Notes: generated by a model not told the origin, from the sequence alone. Numbered from the stretch's first letter, positions 35,144 to 49,200 are shown. The stretch: 64,000 bases of DNA from Microstegium vimineum (GCA_022036555.1 CM039126.1:372001-436000), one strand, 5' to 3'. Numbers and translations: made by a program.

Positions 35144-37060
35144 ATTCGGGTGACATGGCCTGTCCGAAAACGCTGGGAGTTGGGGTAATCTATGTATACT
35201 TTGGGTTGAAGAGATTCAGTTTTTATTAAAAAAATAATAGATTTAATTGAGGACATGAACAACTCTTCTCGTGAATCATTATAAATAGATGTCGTACCTC
35301 AGGTCAAGAAGAACCAATGAGCTCAAAAGTGTTCGGGCCCGGGCCTCAAAATTAACGGTGTTATTACTGAACCTGCAAATGTTTTGAAAAGGACATCATT
35401 GAATATAGTACCTAGATGTCCAGCTGATATACAAATAAGTAGGGAGTAATAAGTATAAGTCGGCAATGAAAATAATAGAAATCTTATTTCAGAAAAATTG
35501 CATCCCAGAGATCTCCTATGTACATAGGAAAGTTGGAGGAATAGAGGAGAATGAAACCAAATATTTTTTATGCGCAATGGAACTGTCTGACCTTGAACTG
35601 GTTGATCTGCGTGAGCAGTCATGTTCCGAAGGAACCTTCATTAGGTATCATAACTTAACAAACAATCTGTTGCAGCAAGAAAAGCATAAAAAGTAAATCA
35701 ATGGTGCCTTCCAAAGCAAGATAGATAAATGCCTTCACAACATGGGCCAACCTTTTTAAAATTTGGCACCATAAACCTTAAGAATGTACAGGGACTGTAA
35801 TCCTATAGAAGAATGTACCCAAATTGGTGTAAGATACACATAAGCATGTGAGTCCCAAGTACCTAATATGGGGCAATATATAGCATACATGTTTTTTTTG
35901 CGAGTAGAGCATACATGCTGATAGTGCATATGTGTATTAGTGGCGGCAGAAGCAGAGTTAGCAACAAAGACTGTAACACTGTGAACTAAGCCCAGGTACT
36001 GCATGAACAAGAAGTCAGCTAACATTTGGTGACTGAATTTCATCTAAACAACTGTATCTTAAAGCAGATTCAGATGTCAATTACTATAGCAAACCATAGA
36101 TGAAGATCGGTTAGGGGACAATTGCCAAAAAAAGGGGCAAACAAAAAACCTGGGACGCCCTTTGACACGATGGCTATCAGTGATCATATCTGGAAGCAAA
36201 ATTTTAGAAAGGGATGTCAGATTAATGTCAGTCTAAAAAGGGTACAAACTAACAAAGATGAAATTAATTCTGCACACAACTCAAATCAGTGAAGTCATAT
36301 ATAAAAGGAGGACATTTCCATTTTGGTATTCTTAATCTGCAGATACATGTGTAACCAAAATATGAGACTGACGTCATCATAGCAGAGTTTGAAATAAATC
36401 ATGTAGAAATAATGGCATAGCGAAGCTGACAAACAAATAATTTTTTAGAATAATATAAGTACATGTGAACCTGTAATGACCTTTTTTATGGATGGAAATA
36501 TGAAATGTAAGTTAGGAGCCCCCTATTTCATAAATAATTAGCATTTTCTTAATGACTAAAACGATTGTGGATGTGAACGTGCTCCAGCATACTTGTACAA
36601 TTGGGGGAATTAGCGACAACAGTAACCATGTAACCAAGAACCAATCCAACCAATAAAGAAGAACCGAGTATACGAGACTATTATAAACAAAATAACTCCA
36701 AATTTTGAAGCATATGAAGACAAACCTTTGGATGCCCAATAAATGATATATTCATCTAAAGATAAGAGCACCAGGATTTTAAAAAGCTGCTCATCTGTCA
36801 TCTCTGTATAGCTTGGTCCTTCTAAACTTGCATGTGAAGCAAATGTTGTCTATAGCAAATCACAACACCTAAAAGAAATAAAGGACAGAGTAAGTAAATT
36901 TTGAGTGGTAAGCATGTTCGTGCACGTGAATGAGAGAGGAGAAAAATTGGCAGCTCCAAATCGTAGCAGACAATCTATAGCTCACCCATACTGTTTTACT
37001 GCACGAATTAAATCAATTAAAAAACAAAGAAGGGCCATACCTAGCTAAACGGCTGGAAGC
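35144..37060. other. AT-rich DNA with no supported gene
   Basis: No conserved frame, terminal repeat or RNA gene recognised. It may still belong to the element ending at 31610. Confidence 0.4.
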
Positions 37061-37540
37061 CGCACAATCGTCAGCAGACTTGCATACAGGTCGATGGCTG
37101 TACGGTCGGCACCTCTGCTGGCGCCCCATCGGCGACGCCGTTCCTTCTCATCGATGCAGATCCACGTACGCAGCGCCCAGGTTGTGGTACGAGCAGACCC
37201 GGTCGACGAGTTGAGCCGCCAAGCAAGGGCCCAAACCCTAGGTCAGCGCCGGCGTGACGACGGGGGCCACAAGAACCGGAGGGGAGACGAGCCATGAGAC
37301 GGAGAAGGACGAGGAGAGGTTGAGGTACCAGCAAATCCGGCCGCCGAGTCGAGCCACCACCGCCCCGTTGAGGAAGGGGTGAAACCCTAGGTCGGTCGTG
37401 GCGGCGACCTCGCTGGGGGTGGGGTGACACCGGTGCTCCCGAGTGCGGCCCCGGCGAGGGCGCGGGCGGGTACTGCGCTCGGCGGTGTTGGCACGGTGCG
37501 GGGGACGAGAAGCCTCGGGAAGGAGCTAAGCGATGAACGA
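37061..37540. other. GC-rich block, probable captured gene leader
   Basis: A sharp GC island in AT-rich surroundings, with a minus-strand frame of 119 codons rich in Pro, Arg and Gly. A short internal repeat (GGTCGACGAGTTGAGCCGCC near 37200 and GCCGAGTCGAGCCACC near 37343) is present. No domain is recognised and there is no codon evidence for a gene. Confidence 0.35.
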
Positions 37541-38427
37541 GAAGTGGAAGACTGGGTTTATATTTGTTTCACATGATCTGAAGAAGAATTAGAAGAAACT
37601 AAACAGAAGCTTTGAGAAAGCATAGAAGATTAATAAGAGAACGAGAAGTTACTTCTGATAAAATTTGGTCTATCAAATCTGGACTATAAAACATAAGATC
37701 AGACGGATGGTGGATTTGGAGGTAACGTGGCGGTGGTTTCTTACCGAGAAACTGTTTCCAAATATAGGGTTAGAATATAGGGTTAGATTGTACATGTACC
37801 AAGGCCATCCTAGGGGATATGATGATGGATACAGATAGCTTATATATATTTTATTTTTATAGCACGGCCGCCATATATTGATTCCGTTTGTTTCCTTGAA
37901 TCCGTATTGTATTACGCTAGGAAGGAAACCCTTGACTACATGAGTAAACATAAAAAGACTGGCTAATTAAGTATGATAATAGATCACCGCGTACATGCAC
38001 ACACAACACAACATCCGTAGGCATAAACTTACTAGTAGTCTTGTTCGTCTAAACTTATTCACTTATGATATTTTTCTCTCACAACAATACATCATCGATC
38101 GGCTTATCTTCTATACAACCCATTACAACCCATCACCAGTCGAACAACTCACACGCTAATAATCCTCCACGCACCTTACCACTCCTTTTCCACTATCATC
38201 ATATTTTAATCTGTGACTAAATGATGCAACAAATTAATAAATTGAGGATCAAGATAAAAGACTTCCTTTTTGTTTTCTGCTAGCTTTACAACGGGGAACA
38301 GAAAATATCTCGTGCGTGAGGGTACGGGAAGACGGCGGTGCATATTTAATATTTTTCGTGACGCAGAGAGGCCGCGCATGATGAATAAACCTCCACGCGA
38401 AAAGTTTCAACTTATATAAACAACTAG
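37541..38427. other. Intergenic DNA
   Basis: No gene recognised. AATATAGGGTTAGA occurs twice in tandem near 37757-37785. Confidence 0.4.
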
Positions 38428-38645
38428 CTCCGTTACAAAAAAAAAAAACAATTTGTTTGACTTCTTTGGTCTTAAATTTAATCCCTCATCTTATTTATTT
38501 TTTTATATAAAATATTAATTCTTTTGTTGTGGTTTACTTTATTAATAAATTAAATGTTCTTTAAGAGTGAACTATGTTTGCATTTTTTTTAATAAAACAA
38601 GTGATCAACTTTGATAAAAAAAAAACTCTTTCGTTTATGAAATAC
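38428..38645. mobile_element. Worn Stowaway-like MITE
   Basis: The body (TTGTTTGACTTCTTTGG, ATCTTATTTATTTTT, GTGGTTTACTTTATTAATAAA) follows the 4729-4964 family; ends are degenerate. Confidence 0.5.
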
Positions 38646-38777
38646 CTGCGTTATAGCCTTTAAATAAATTTTTGATACAGTCTATGTTTACATTTGAAAA
38701 AAAATCTATAAAAAACATAAATTGAGTACAAACTTTTTTGATAGGTTCAACCTATACTTACATGTGATATTTAAGTA

Positions 38778-39037
38778 CTCCCTCCGTCCCAAATTATAAG
38801 ACGTTCCAAGAATCTTGGAAAGTCAAAGCATCTCAAGTTTGACCAATAATTATAGAGAAAACTATAATAATTTATGATATTAAATAGGTATATTATGAAA
38901 ATATAATTGATAACGAATCTAATGATACTTAGTTGACATCATAAATGTTATTATATTGTTGTATAAGTTTGGTCAAAGTTGAGATAGTTTGACTCTCCAA
39001 GATTTTTGGGATGTCTTATGATTTGGAACGGAGGGAG
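38778..39037. mobile_element. Stowaway-type MITE (260 bp)
   Basis: Near-perfect inverted ends CTCCCTCCGTCCCAAATTATAAGA and its complement-like TCTTATGATTTGGAACGGAGGGAG, flanked by TA on both sides. Same family as 62915-63173. Confidence 0.85.
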
Positions 39038-39039
39038 TA

Positions 39040-39835
39040 TTTTTTTCTTAATAAAAATTTAAAAGAGTTAAAGCACCAACGGGCTCTTAAACTTGTCCAT
39101 AAACTTTGAAATTTGAAAATACTTAAACTTGTTAAGTGAGCATATTTCACGCTGATATGTAGCGCGCATGCCAATATGGTGTTTTTTTTTTACACTTAAT
39201 TCCTCTCCTTCACTTTTATCAAAGTGGATCCTTGTTTCCTTGTCTCACGTTCACCTCAGCTGGTAATGAAACACCAAAACTGTCCACACGCTGTATATAT
39301 AGAGAAACGTTTACATAGCTAGCTAGTAGGGTACTATGATGCCAAGTTAGTTTAGAGATCTAAATCAAAGAGTATACGAGTTTGAGGATGGTTGGTGACC
39401 ACGATGCAGAAGAGATCGACAGTGAGAGACGCTTCATTTGGGAAATGCGAAGGTGACACGTGGAGCACACCTGTATTGTGGTATCTATACAGGATACTAG
39501 CAGCTACCAATGCATGCATGTGGGTAGCACTGCCACTGACACTGTCTGCAAAGCAAATCCATACGGAATACTCCTATGGTCCAGCGCGCTGCACGCAGCA
39601 CGCAGGCACGGCACTTTTCGAGCCATCATTTTGACTAGCGCCGACACGTCACATTTAGGGGTTGAGCGCATCTCTGCAGATCCTCTGTTTCTTTTCTTTT
39701 AAAGGGTTGTTTCGCGCTACTCTGCCGATTCTCGTTTTACCAATTAATTACGCACTCCGTTCAAAACAAAACAAAACAAAATGGAATTCTATTTACTGCC
39801 ATGAGATCACTATTGTTCTATAAAATCAATAGTGC

Positions 39836-39894
<59 letters not shown>

Positions 39895-40348
39895 TTATAA
39901 ATTTCAGTCTCTTTTTTTTCGTCCATCCATTCTTTTGTTCGTCACTTTCTTTAACTACCGAATAATGTCTAACGTGATACATAGTCAAATTCCAAAACAC
40001 AATATAGAGTCCACTTCCAAAACGGATTAGGACATCCACAAGAATAGTAGTCCGTGAAATAAAAATTGGAAAGGAAAAAAAAAGTAATATGATACGAAAA
40101 TCTAATTCCAAACCATATTGGATTAAGGTAAAATTTACAAATACAATTCATACTTTGAAGCATATGTATATAAATATAAGGTAAAAATAAAGAGGAGGAA
40201 TCAACAAAGCTCTAGATTAAATAAAAAACAAGCACAATATTATCTTTAGATTTTATACATGTTTCGTGTACAAGAAGTCCCTGAGAAGAGCTCTAGATCG
40301 AATTAAAGAATAGAAAAAAACAAAAGTGTTTCAGCAATCAAAGAGAAG
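39040..40348. other. Intergenic DNA
   Basis: No gene supported; overlapping 80-codon frames at 39392-39702 have no protein-like features. Contains the AT microsatellite listed separately. Confidence 0.4.
39840..39893. repeat. AT dinucleotide microsatellite
   Basis: About 26-27 uninterrupted AT units. Confidence 0.97.
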
Positions 40349-40353
40349 GAAAT

Positions 40354-43300
40354 TGTGGCAGAACCGTCTGAATTATAAGAGATCAAGTACTAAAGTAGCC
40401 GAATTAACTGCTACTTAAGAGCACTTGAGCCCATATAATCCTGGTAGTCCGTGAAATCTCAAAGGATTTCAAACATTTCCATAATACAGCCAAGATCAAG
40501 ATAGTTCAGTAACATCATTCACACGACATAAAGTTTAACATAATAAAATAGTATCGGAGTGCGAAGACTCAACAGTTATTACAAACCATAGTTCGAATTT
40601 TAAAGAGAAACGGAAGTCATTTAACACGATAATCTCCAAAGTAGTTCTTAATAGCGTGCCAGACCAGGGACATATCCCGCAACAGCAAAAGAAGAGTCTG
40701 GAAGTGACCAAGCCCATGGTCTAGAAGTCATCCCCAACGGGGTAGAAACAGTTCACACAATAACCATGCAGGAGTTGACCATCTGCAAAACAACATGGGA
40801 TAAAACCCTGAGTACAAGAGGGTACTCAGCAAGACTTAACCGTCTTAAATGAAAATAAAGACTCCAAGGAGGATGAAGGCTTATGATGGTTTAGCTGACT
40901 CTTTTGAGGAAAAGCATGTAAGTAATCTATCAAGTTTTAGTAAAGATATAGCAGCAAACTTTTAATAATGTTACTTGTCATCTACATTAGCCACTAGTCT
41001 ATGCCAGACATGTTGGAATTAAACATACAAGAGGATCCATCATCATTCCAGGCTTTCCATAAACCGGATCACCAACATTAGTTTCATAGTCGTGTAAATG
41101 TTGTCATTGCCCTAGTCAAGTGCTCTCTAACCAGGAGCGATGGCGATTCGAATCGGATTTCTACTCAGTTGAGGGGGTATTCCTTACACAAACCACACTC
41201 ACAAGCTATGTGAGTTACAGGTCACCGAAGACACTATTCGGGTAAAGTCGCGGGATGAACAGGGACCACAATACCCAGGGCCCACCCGAAAGCCAACACG
41301 TGTGAAGGTCTTAGATCGCGCCCTGTGCCGAACCCCTCCTCGCACCAGTACGATGCGTCGCTGACCAAACCCGACCCAAATAGTGTACCGGCTTCACGGT
41401 CGGAACGAATTATCCTTCTAGTTAAGTGTATGGCATGCGTTCAACATAACCAGAGGGACAACAACACAAACAGTCATTAGTTGACACGACCGAGTCACTC
41501 ACATCCAAAGTACAGGGAGTTTCCCACCGATCTTAGTTCGATTAACCAATCTGACTATCATTCCGAGATAAGCCTTATCATGTAAGTAGGATATATCCTA
41601 TATCTCGCGGTTAATGAAATCACCCGACTTCTACCGAACTAAACCAACTAAGCATGACTGCCACGATCGAACTTTAGGTAACAAGGTAAAGGTATAGATA
41701 GGATAACAAGGTAGTATGCATCAACGGTTGCACTCAACTCCTATACTTAATGCATCAATAAAGCAGAAATATTAAATGTTAGACTTTTGCAAACCAGGAG
41801 AATGCTCCAGGACTTGCCTCGTTCAAAGATGTCGGCGACGTGGTTCGGGCACTCCTGCAGCTGGTCCTCCTCACCGGGATCCTCGGGCTGCACCTTCTGA
41901 GTGGCTTGCTCCTGATTCACGTTCTCCGGGTTCTCGTCCTGCGATCCTATATGATACGATGCGAGCACATATAAGCGCATATGATGAAATGAGAACATGA
42001 TGAAATGATATGTATGTGAAGTGTTGCATATAATAATTAATAAATATCCATTCACCTAATCAACTTAAGCAAGCAAGGTTACACTAATAGCCTTTCTAAA
42101 CATGGTAAGATAACAAATGAATTTGAGTTGTATTTTGAAAAGCATCAAACAGTTCAGCACATATTTTTATTAAATACTACTAAATACCAGGATACCTCAG
42201 AAAAAGTATCAATTATTATATTACATAAAACATCTATTAAAATTCATTAACATAGTGATTTATCACATTTTAAACTATACACAGATTTGCTAAACAGAAC
42301 ATAGGGTAGCTCATATTTTTCATGGATAGATCTCTGCTATAGAAACCTAACAAAACAAGTTTCACATTTTTCAAAGCTATAAAACATTACTTATGCATTT
42401 TCCAAGTTTTAGCCTTAAACAAGATTAAATACATCTACACAGAAAACTTATAAAATAAATCATGAAAATACATCAAATCGTAGATCTAGACAAAAGAAAC
42501 CTAACAAAACTAGTTTGACATTTTTAGCATTTTTCTGTGATTTGATATGCATTTTACAAGATTCACATGAAATAAAGAAAACCCTTTTTCATTTCTGATG
42601 AAACCTTAACTGCTACGCGCACCCGAGAACACACACAGACACACTCAACGGTGGCCAACAGGTGGGGCCTCGGGCCCACACGTCAGCCACATGCTCACAG
42701 GCGCACACGGCGGCGGCTCTGCTCGTCGCCGGCGAGGTCTCCGGCGACGATGCGGGCAGCACCGGGTTCGCCTCGGCGAGGCGAGCGCATGCTCGTGGCG
42801 AGCTCCTCGCCGGCCATGGCGGCACGGCGGCGCACGGCGGAAGAGCAGCGGCGGTTGCGGCACGGCGCGAGGAGCGGCGATCGAGCCTCGCGGTGGCTCC
42901 GCGGAGCTCGGCGAGTGGCGCGCAGAGCAGAAGGCGGAGCAGGCGGCGCAGAACGGCTGAGCTCGCCGGCCGCGGCGCAGCGGCGCTAGATTCGCGTCGC
43001 ACGGTGGCTTACTATGGCGGACGAGCGGCGTCGCAACTGGGCGAAGGCGAGGCGGACCTGGCGCGAGCACGAAGGTCGACGGAGAGGAGCCGAGCGGCGG
43101 GAACGACGCGGCGGACGGTGGCGTCCGCGAGTTCTGCTGCGGTTGCGCTGCTGCTGCGTTAGGGTTCGGGCGAGAGCGGGGGACAGAGGGGAGGTAGAGG
43201 CGCTGCTCGGCCAGAGCTCGGCGTCCACGCGGCCGTCGTCGATGGGCATGGCGGCCACGGCCGGCGCGCGGTCGGCGCACGCGCACTGCGCGTGAGGCGC

Positions 43301-43851
43301 AGGCGGGAGACGGGCGCGGGCGACTGCGGGCTGGCTCGGGCTGGCTTCGGCCGCTGGGCCGGAAGTGGAGCGTCGGCCCACTAGGTGAGTTCTTCCCTTT
43401 TTCATTTTTGTTTTTCTGTTTTAATTTTTCAAAATTATTTCAAAACTCATTTTGATCAATTTCAATTGTTTTTTAGGTTTTGGTGCAAAAACAAAAGTTG
43501 CTCAGAATTAAAAACTGCACAGAAAAGCTTCAAACAACATAACCCAATTCGGTTTACTTTTTAAACTAGAAGATCAAACTCAATTTAAAGCTTAGAGGAT
43601 TATTATTTTAATTATAACTAAATCAGTTCAAATTTCAGGAATTTAAACTTATTATCATAACTCAAATAAAGCATTAAACTCAAAGTTGCAATTATCAAGA
43701 TGATTCAAGATTTAAACACATTTAAACAAACAAGATCATAGTAACAGGAATAACACATGAAATGATGATGCTATGCATGAATGCTCCATGTGATGCATGC
43801 TTTGGTTTAATTAAGAATAGTTTAATTATGCTTAACACTTGAGGTGTTATA
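40354..43851 (-). mobile_element. 3.5-kb solo LTR, probably Gypsy-type non-autonomous
   Basis: The minus strand runs TATAACACCTCAAGTG ... GACGGTTCTGCCACA. Exact 5-bp duplications GAAAT flank it (40349-40353 and 43852-43856), so both borders are firm. No internal region, primer site or second LTR is present, which fits a solo LTR left by recombination, or a very long LTR copy. The expected first dinucleotide TG has become TA (C to T on the plus strand), fitting decay of methylated DNA. Inside are the AGTACCCTCTTGTACTCAGG-like stretch (near 40811-40835) that I associate with grass Gypsy LTRs and a GC-rich block at 42620-43390 with overlapping open frames on both strands and no domain. Nothing in it encodes a transposon protein. 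Confidence 0.75.
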
Positions 43852-43855
43852 GAAA

Positions 43856-44569
43856 TCTATATCTATGAATCCTAATCCAAATATATCCCCTAACCCTAAT
43901 CCTCCAAGTCTTTTAATCTGTATGATAGACTTTCCGATTTTCTCATGCTCGTTTATTTTCCTTTCCGTTTTTTCTCCGGCCCGTGTCTATATAGGCTTTG
44001 CAATTTGTTTTTCTTTGAAATACCTCCTAACTTCTTTCTCTTTGTTTTCTAAATACTTGACTTGAACGACCTATGTCTATACCTTAATATTTATTAATAT
44101 TATATTATGTATATACATACCTATAATAATTATAATTATTAATTCATACTAATAATAAGAATATAGAAAAAATTAAGAGCGGCCTTATGTCATAATCATC
44201 GTCACACATATTAGCCCTTGATATCAATAAATAATCCCACGATAACTTTACTTATACTTAGCCCTTGATATCCATAAATAATTCTATGCTAACTTTAGTT
44301 ATACATTTTTACGTGTCCTCAAAAGAATTAATTAAATTTGATATTTAATTGTAACAACGTGTGGATAGTACAAAAATTAAACTTAGCAATGTAAGAAAAA
44401 GTTTATCAAGATCTTATTTTAATTTGATACAAGCTTAATTATACATTGTCATATTATTATCAACTTTTGCTTATATTTTGGATATAGTAACAAAATAAAG
44501 TGTACCTCTCGGAGAAAACATAGAGAGTCTTTTTTTTCTCCTGTTGCGACGCACGGGCACATTTGCTAA
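43856..44569 (+). mobile_element. Possible small Helitron (714 bp)
   Basis: Starts A|TCTATATCTATG and ends with a weak hairpin (CCTGT...ACGGG-like, 44540-44557), about eight bases, then CTAA|T. The 5' tip abuts the target duplication of the solo LTR, so that border may be coincidence. Confidence 0.35.
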
Positions 44570-46239
44570 TATATATATATATATCGAAAAAAACATTCAT
44601 TTTAGAGCAAATAAAATGAGTTAACGACAGTGCCAATAAGATGTCAGTGTCAGGGCCGGTTACGTACTGTTGGATCGGATTGATCGACCGCGCTGCTTTG
44701 CTTGGAACGAACACTGTAGAGCTCTTAGCTACGTATACATGCATATGCAACGTATACAAAGCTTAAGGCCCAGCAATATATAGTGGACAAGTTGACCACT
44801 AACTCTTGCGCACTGAGCTTGTTGTATTGTATAATACTGATAACAAGGCAACCACAAACATATATCGACTACAGTGTGCTGGGCCAGACGGTACTCGCTG
44901 TTCCAATCCAATACGCACTGTATATCATCTGCATTGCTGTGCTGCACCTGCACGCTCACGGCCTGTTGCTTCCACTCCATGCATGGTTAGGCTTAGCGTC
45001 ACGCTTCTTCTAGTTAGCTAGCTATACTGTAGCTAGGACAAGGAGGTTCTTCAGCCAACACGCTTGCATTGTGTCACTCAATCTCAGACATGCATATACA
45101 TCAGAGCTGTGTACGTGCATGCCACGTGGCGGCTGCTATCCAAACTTTTAATCTAAAAAAAATCCACACTTCAGAAGAGAGGGATTGGTGATTGCATATG
45201 GGAAGCCGATGATCGATTGGTGATCTTGCCACATTCAGGTGCACTGGCTTCAATTGCAAGGCAAGCAACTGTCATATTCTCTCCTTCTCCCTCACGTATA
45301 CTTGCATTGCTTCCAAGCAAAAGCAATCGCATGCACGCTACAGAGTTTATATTCAGTACAGTACAATTATTGATTGACGATGCTGCATGCCTATTAGTAG
45401 TCACTAGTACACCAGATGTACTATAGCATACTCCATATACTGTTAATAACAGCAAATAAGAAATATTTGAAACGATGGCAATGGGACAGCACAGAAGTTG
45501 GACATCTCAAGTTTCGTTTGCGGCCACACTATTTATAAGCAGTTTACATTACAGGCCATTGCCAGAGTGGCATATCGAGTTCAAATACAGAATGACAAAA
45601 CTCCAGATCGGTAAGAGTTTACCGCAACCAGGGCGTCAATCCGCAAGGGCAACTGGATTTTATTTACCTAATAATGTTACATTTGCCCTAGCTCGTCATA
45701 CAATACAAAACAACAATCTGACATGACCTGCTGTAGAAGTAATAGAGCCACGCATTATCATCAGCTTATTATATATGCCTTACAACAACAGTTCGCTATA
45801 GCCACCTGCTGTACACATACAGCCGCATGGTATACACACACACACACGGCACAAACTACATGCCACCCATTCATCCTTGTGAGGGGAAAGAAGAAAAAAA
45901 AGGAAGAGGCATAACGCACGCGTATAGGTTACAATGGGGCAAAACTGGAGGGGCAAAGAATCAAGGGTAGGCGCATAAACTACAACATGTCTAGCCTAAA
46001 GGTGGTTAGGGCATTACTAAGAGCTATGTACACATGCCGCACTACAAAGTGGCTAGCAAGCACTCCAATAAGGACATCGCCATGCTCCAGAGTGACTCTA
46101 ACGCCTTCGGCTTGAGGGCAGCCAGCCTCTCTCACTTGCTCGTTATCCTAGAGACCGTGGTGGCGATACGTAGTCTTAGTGAAACGATTAAGCAGATAAT
46201 GTGGAGCAGAGTTGAAATTGTGAAAGGGAAGAGTTAGAA
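44570..46239 (-). other. 3' flank of the clock MYB gene
   Basis: Non-coding as far as I can see. The part nearest 46239 should hold the 3' UTR. 45835-45846 is a CA microsatellite. Short frames on both strands have no conserved features. Confidence 0.4.
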
Positions 46240-49200
46240 TTACATGAATGGAAGATGAATGTGAGAAGAGCCCATTTCTTGATCCATGCTTGTGGCATTT
46301 GAAGATAACAACCTCCTCTGCAGCAGAAAGGGGGTACCCAGTAGGTCAAAATCCAAGGAACACAATGCATCTCAGGGAAATATATTCTACAGTACTACTG
46401 TTAATATATATGCACTTCATTAGTAATGTGTTAAGTTATTATGGTTTCCAGCTATGAGGCATTCCACCAGGTTAACTGGATCCGTTACAATTATGGGATG
46501 GGAGTACCAATCAGATACTGGGATTAGAAATGAATTATAATACCCGATACTATACATTCAAAACCTGTAGGGTATACAACAGTGAATGTATCTGAAAGTC
46601 AATTTAAAAATAAAAATTGATGTGAAAAGAACAGATACTTACATGTTCCTCAAAGTTTGGGCTAGTTAGTTTGATCGACAGATTTTTCATCAGCAACAGT
46701 ACCTGGAGATCAAAACCACCAAACACAGCAAGTTACAGCCTTAGGTGAAATGACAAGATCCATAAATGCTAAATGTATGAGCTTCATGCCTGCAGACAAG
46801 AGTAACAAAAGGACATCTGGGTCGATTTTAAATGGAAACCGAGTGAAGGAAATACCGTTTCAGCATCAATAGGATCCATTTCCTTCAACTTTTCCAAGTG
46901 CCCCTTTGTCTCTGGATCAAATATGCTTCCCAGGAAGTTGTATACACGAGCAAAGTCTGGCATGGCTGCAAGTTTCACCATAATGGGGAAGAGAGAAAGA
47001 AGTCAGTATGTGTCTGGAGAATAAGGGGCACAAATGACACAACTACAGTTGATAATATCAATGCCACCTCCAAACGGAAATACAAAAAGTATCAGGGTAT
47101 GTAAGGATCCCATTTGCACTGTGACAGCAATAAGGTCATAAGAGCCTGTAGACCCTTACCAATCAAACAAAAGCATTTCCATTTGGAGGTGGCATTGATA
47201 TTATGGTTATGATATGCAGACGGAAGATGGATCTAACATAATATTTTTTTGTTAAAGCAGGCACAGCAGTCAAGACGGAGACTGCATAAACAAAGTTGAT
47301 TTTGGCGTAACTTAAATTTTTCTAAGACCCAAAGGTCCTGACAGACAAGTGCCTAATATGCCAATAGCTATAACTATCCTAATAATGTGTACATGCCAAG
47401 TTGCCAACAGTTGTCATCAACCAGTAAGGTAAGAGTGAGGACTGAAGTAGATGAAGCTACAAATCTACCATGTTAATATATAGGCAGAACAAAAAAACAA
47501 TGTTAAACTCTTCTAACTTTCATGGTTGGAGCCTTGGAGGAGATTAAGGTAGCAGCAAGGCTGCAATGAGTGCAAAGAGTTTAAATCAAGGCTAAAGTAA
47601 CTTATGGATAAAACAGTGCATAGAGCATTAAGTCCTTAAATAAAGCACATTGTATTCACATCTGAACCAATATTACTTGGGATCAACTTTAGATTATAGA
47701 CCTTGAAAGTATACCAGCAAAAGGAGTAACAAGCTTAAGTACATTCCATTTAACAGAAGAAAAAAAGAACAGTTTTGTTTCTCGTAGGTTATCGAACACA
47801 AATTAAACTAAGCCTGCCTAGTCACCGGGTGGGGTGGGGGAAGGGGGCTGTGTATCCAGGATACTTAGGAAGTTCGGATCCACAAGACATTTAACTGACA
47901 CAGAGTTGACAGAGAAGCTCACCACTCAGTACTGGATGCCTGATGTCTTGTTCTGTGCCTTCAGAAGTTGGCCAAGTTCCAGATTCACCTATGCTACTAG
48001 AGTTATTATTTGTTCCACCTGAACCTGTAGCATTTGTGATAAGTATCTCCTATAAAGAAATTGATCCAAAATGGAGTTCACAACAAAGGAACAGGTACAA
48101 ACCTTGTGTATGCCCTGGACTGAGATGTTGAACAGGAAAAACATCATTTGCACTTGATTCTGTAGCAACAGTAGCTATATCCATAGGTGTACCACAGCCT
48201 TGCTCCATTATGTGTGAAGTTTGTTGTGGTAAGACAACTTGAAGGGCTGTGTCATCCCAGAATTTTGTAATTAGATATAAAACTATAATTTCATGGCAAC
48301 CAGATGCAAAATAAGGAAAAATGCTTACCCTTTTTTGAGGCTTTGTGTGGATATGGATGGGCAGACTTTCGTTTTGGCCTAGGTGGGGGCAAATGTTCAC
48401 CTGTTCCATTCTTTTGAACCTTCAAAAAGTACTTCTGTGCATGACTCCTGATCTATTAAAAAAGGTGTTGTTTAGATCATGCACAGTTCATCAGACAACA
48501 TAACGCAAAAAAAACAAGCACCCGGTTTATGTCTTGGAGTAGCAAGTTGACCGTGATTGGGGAAAAATATTAGTATCAAAATGATCAATTTTCTTAGTCT
48601 CCCAATACCACTGGAATTCAGTGGCAACCAGTTCAAACTCAAACCCAGTAGTATGAAATCTTTGCAGTATCATAAAAGCAGCATGGTGGGATGGTATATA
48701 GAAAGCATGAGGTTTCATGTTGCCTGCATGATCCTTGGTAGTAGGTACTTCAAAATGTAAATATCCTCACCCAAAACAGTGTGACTAAAAACCGTAACTA
48801 ACCTAAAACATTGTGTGACAAAGCCAGCCAACTACAAAGGGAAACAATGGCACATATTTGAGGATCCAAGAGAAGATTTAACTATACCTGTATTACTGTC
48901 TTGGAGCCAACATATGCTTCGATCTTTTTCCAGTCACGGTCAAAGCTGTTACATGAAAAGAAAGAAGGATTTATAGCATAATACGTGAGAAAGCTGCTCC
49001 AGATGTGTGACACGAGGCATTCTACTAGTATGAAATGTCCTTAAACTGCTAAAGCATATGTTTATGTAACAAGTCATCTATATATGTGACCAGGATCCAT
49101 AATGGATTAGATACATGTGCCTAAAATCCTAACGGCTACCCTTACGGTAAGACATTGCCATTCAGAACAACTTAGTAGCGTGATATCCTAAAGGCAACTA

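Noticed and set aside
39392..39702. Overlapping 80-codon plus-strand frames
   Set aside because: No conserved features, no splice context, and no promoter.
42645..43286. 213-codon minus-strand frame and overlapping plus-strand frames up to 166 codons
   Set aside because: The block is GC-rich, so stops are rare on all frames; the composition is Arg/Ala/Pro noise and it lies inside a solo LTR.
46034..46237. 67-codon plus-strand frame next to the clock gene stop
   Set aside because: It lies antisense to the expected 3' UTR and has no recognisable domain.
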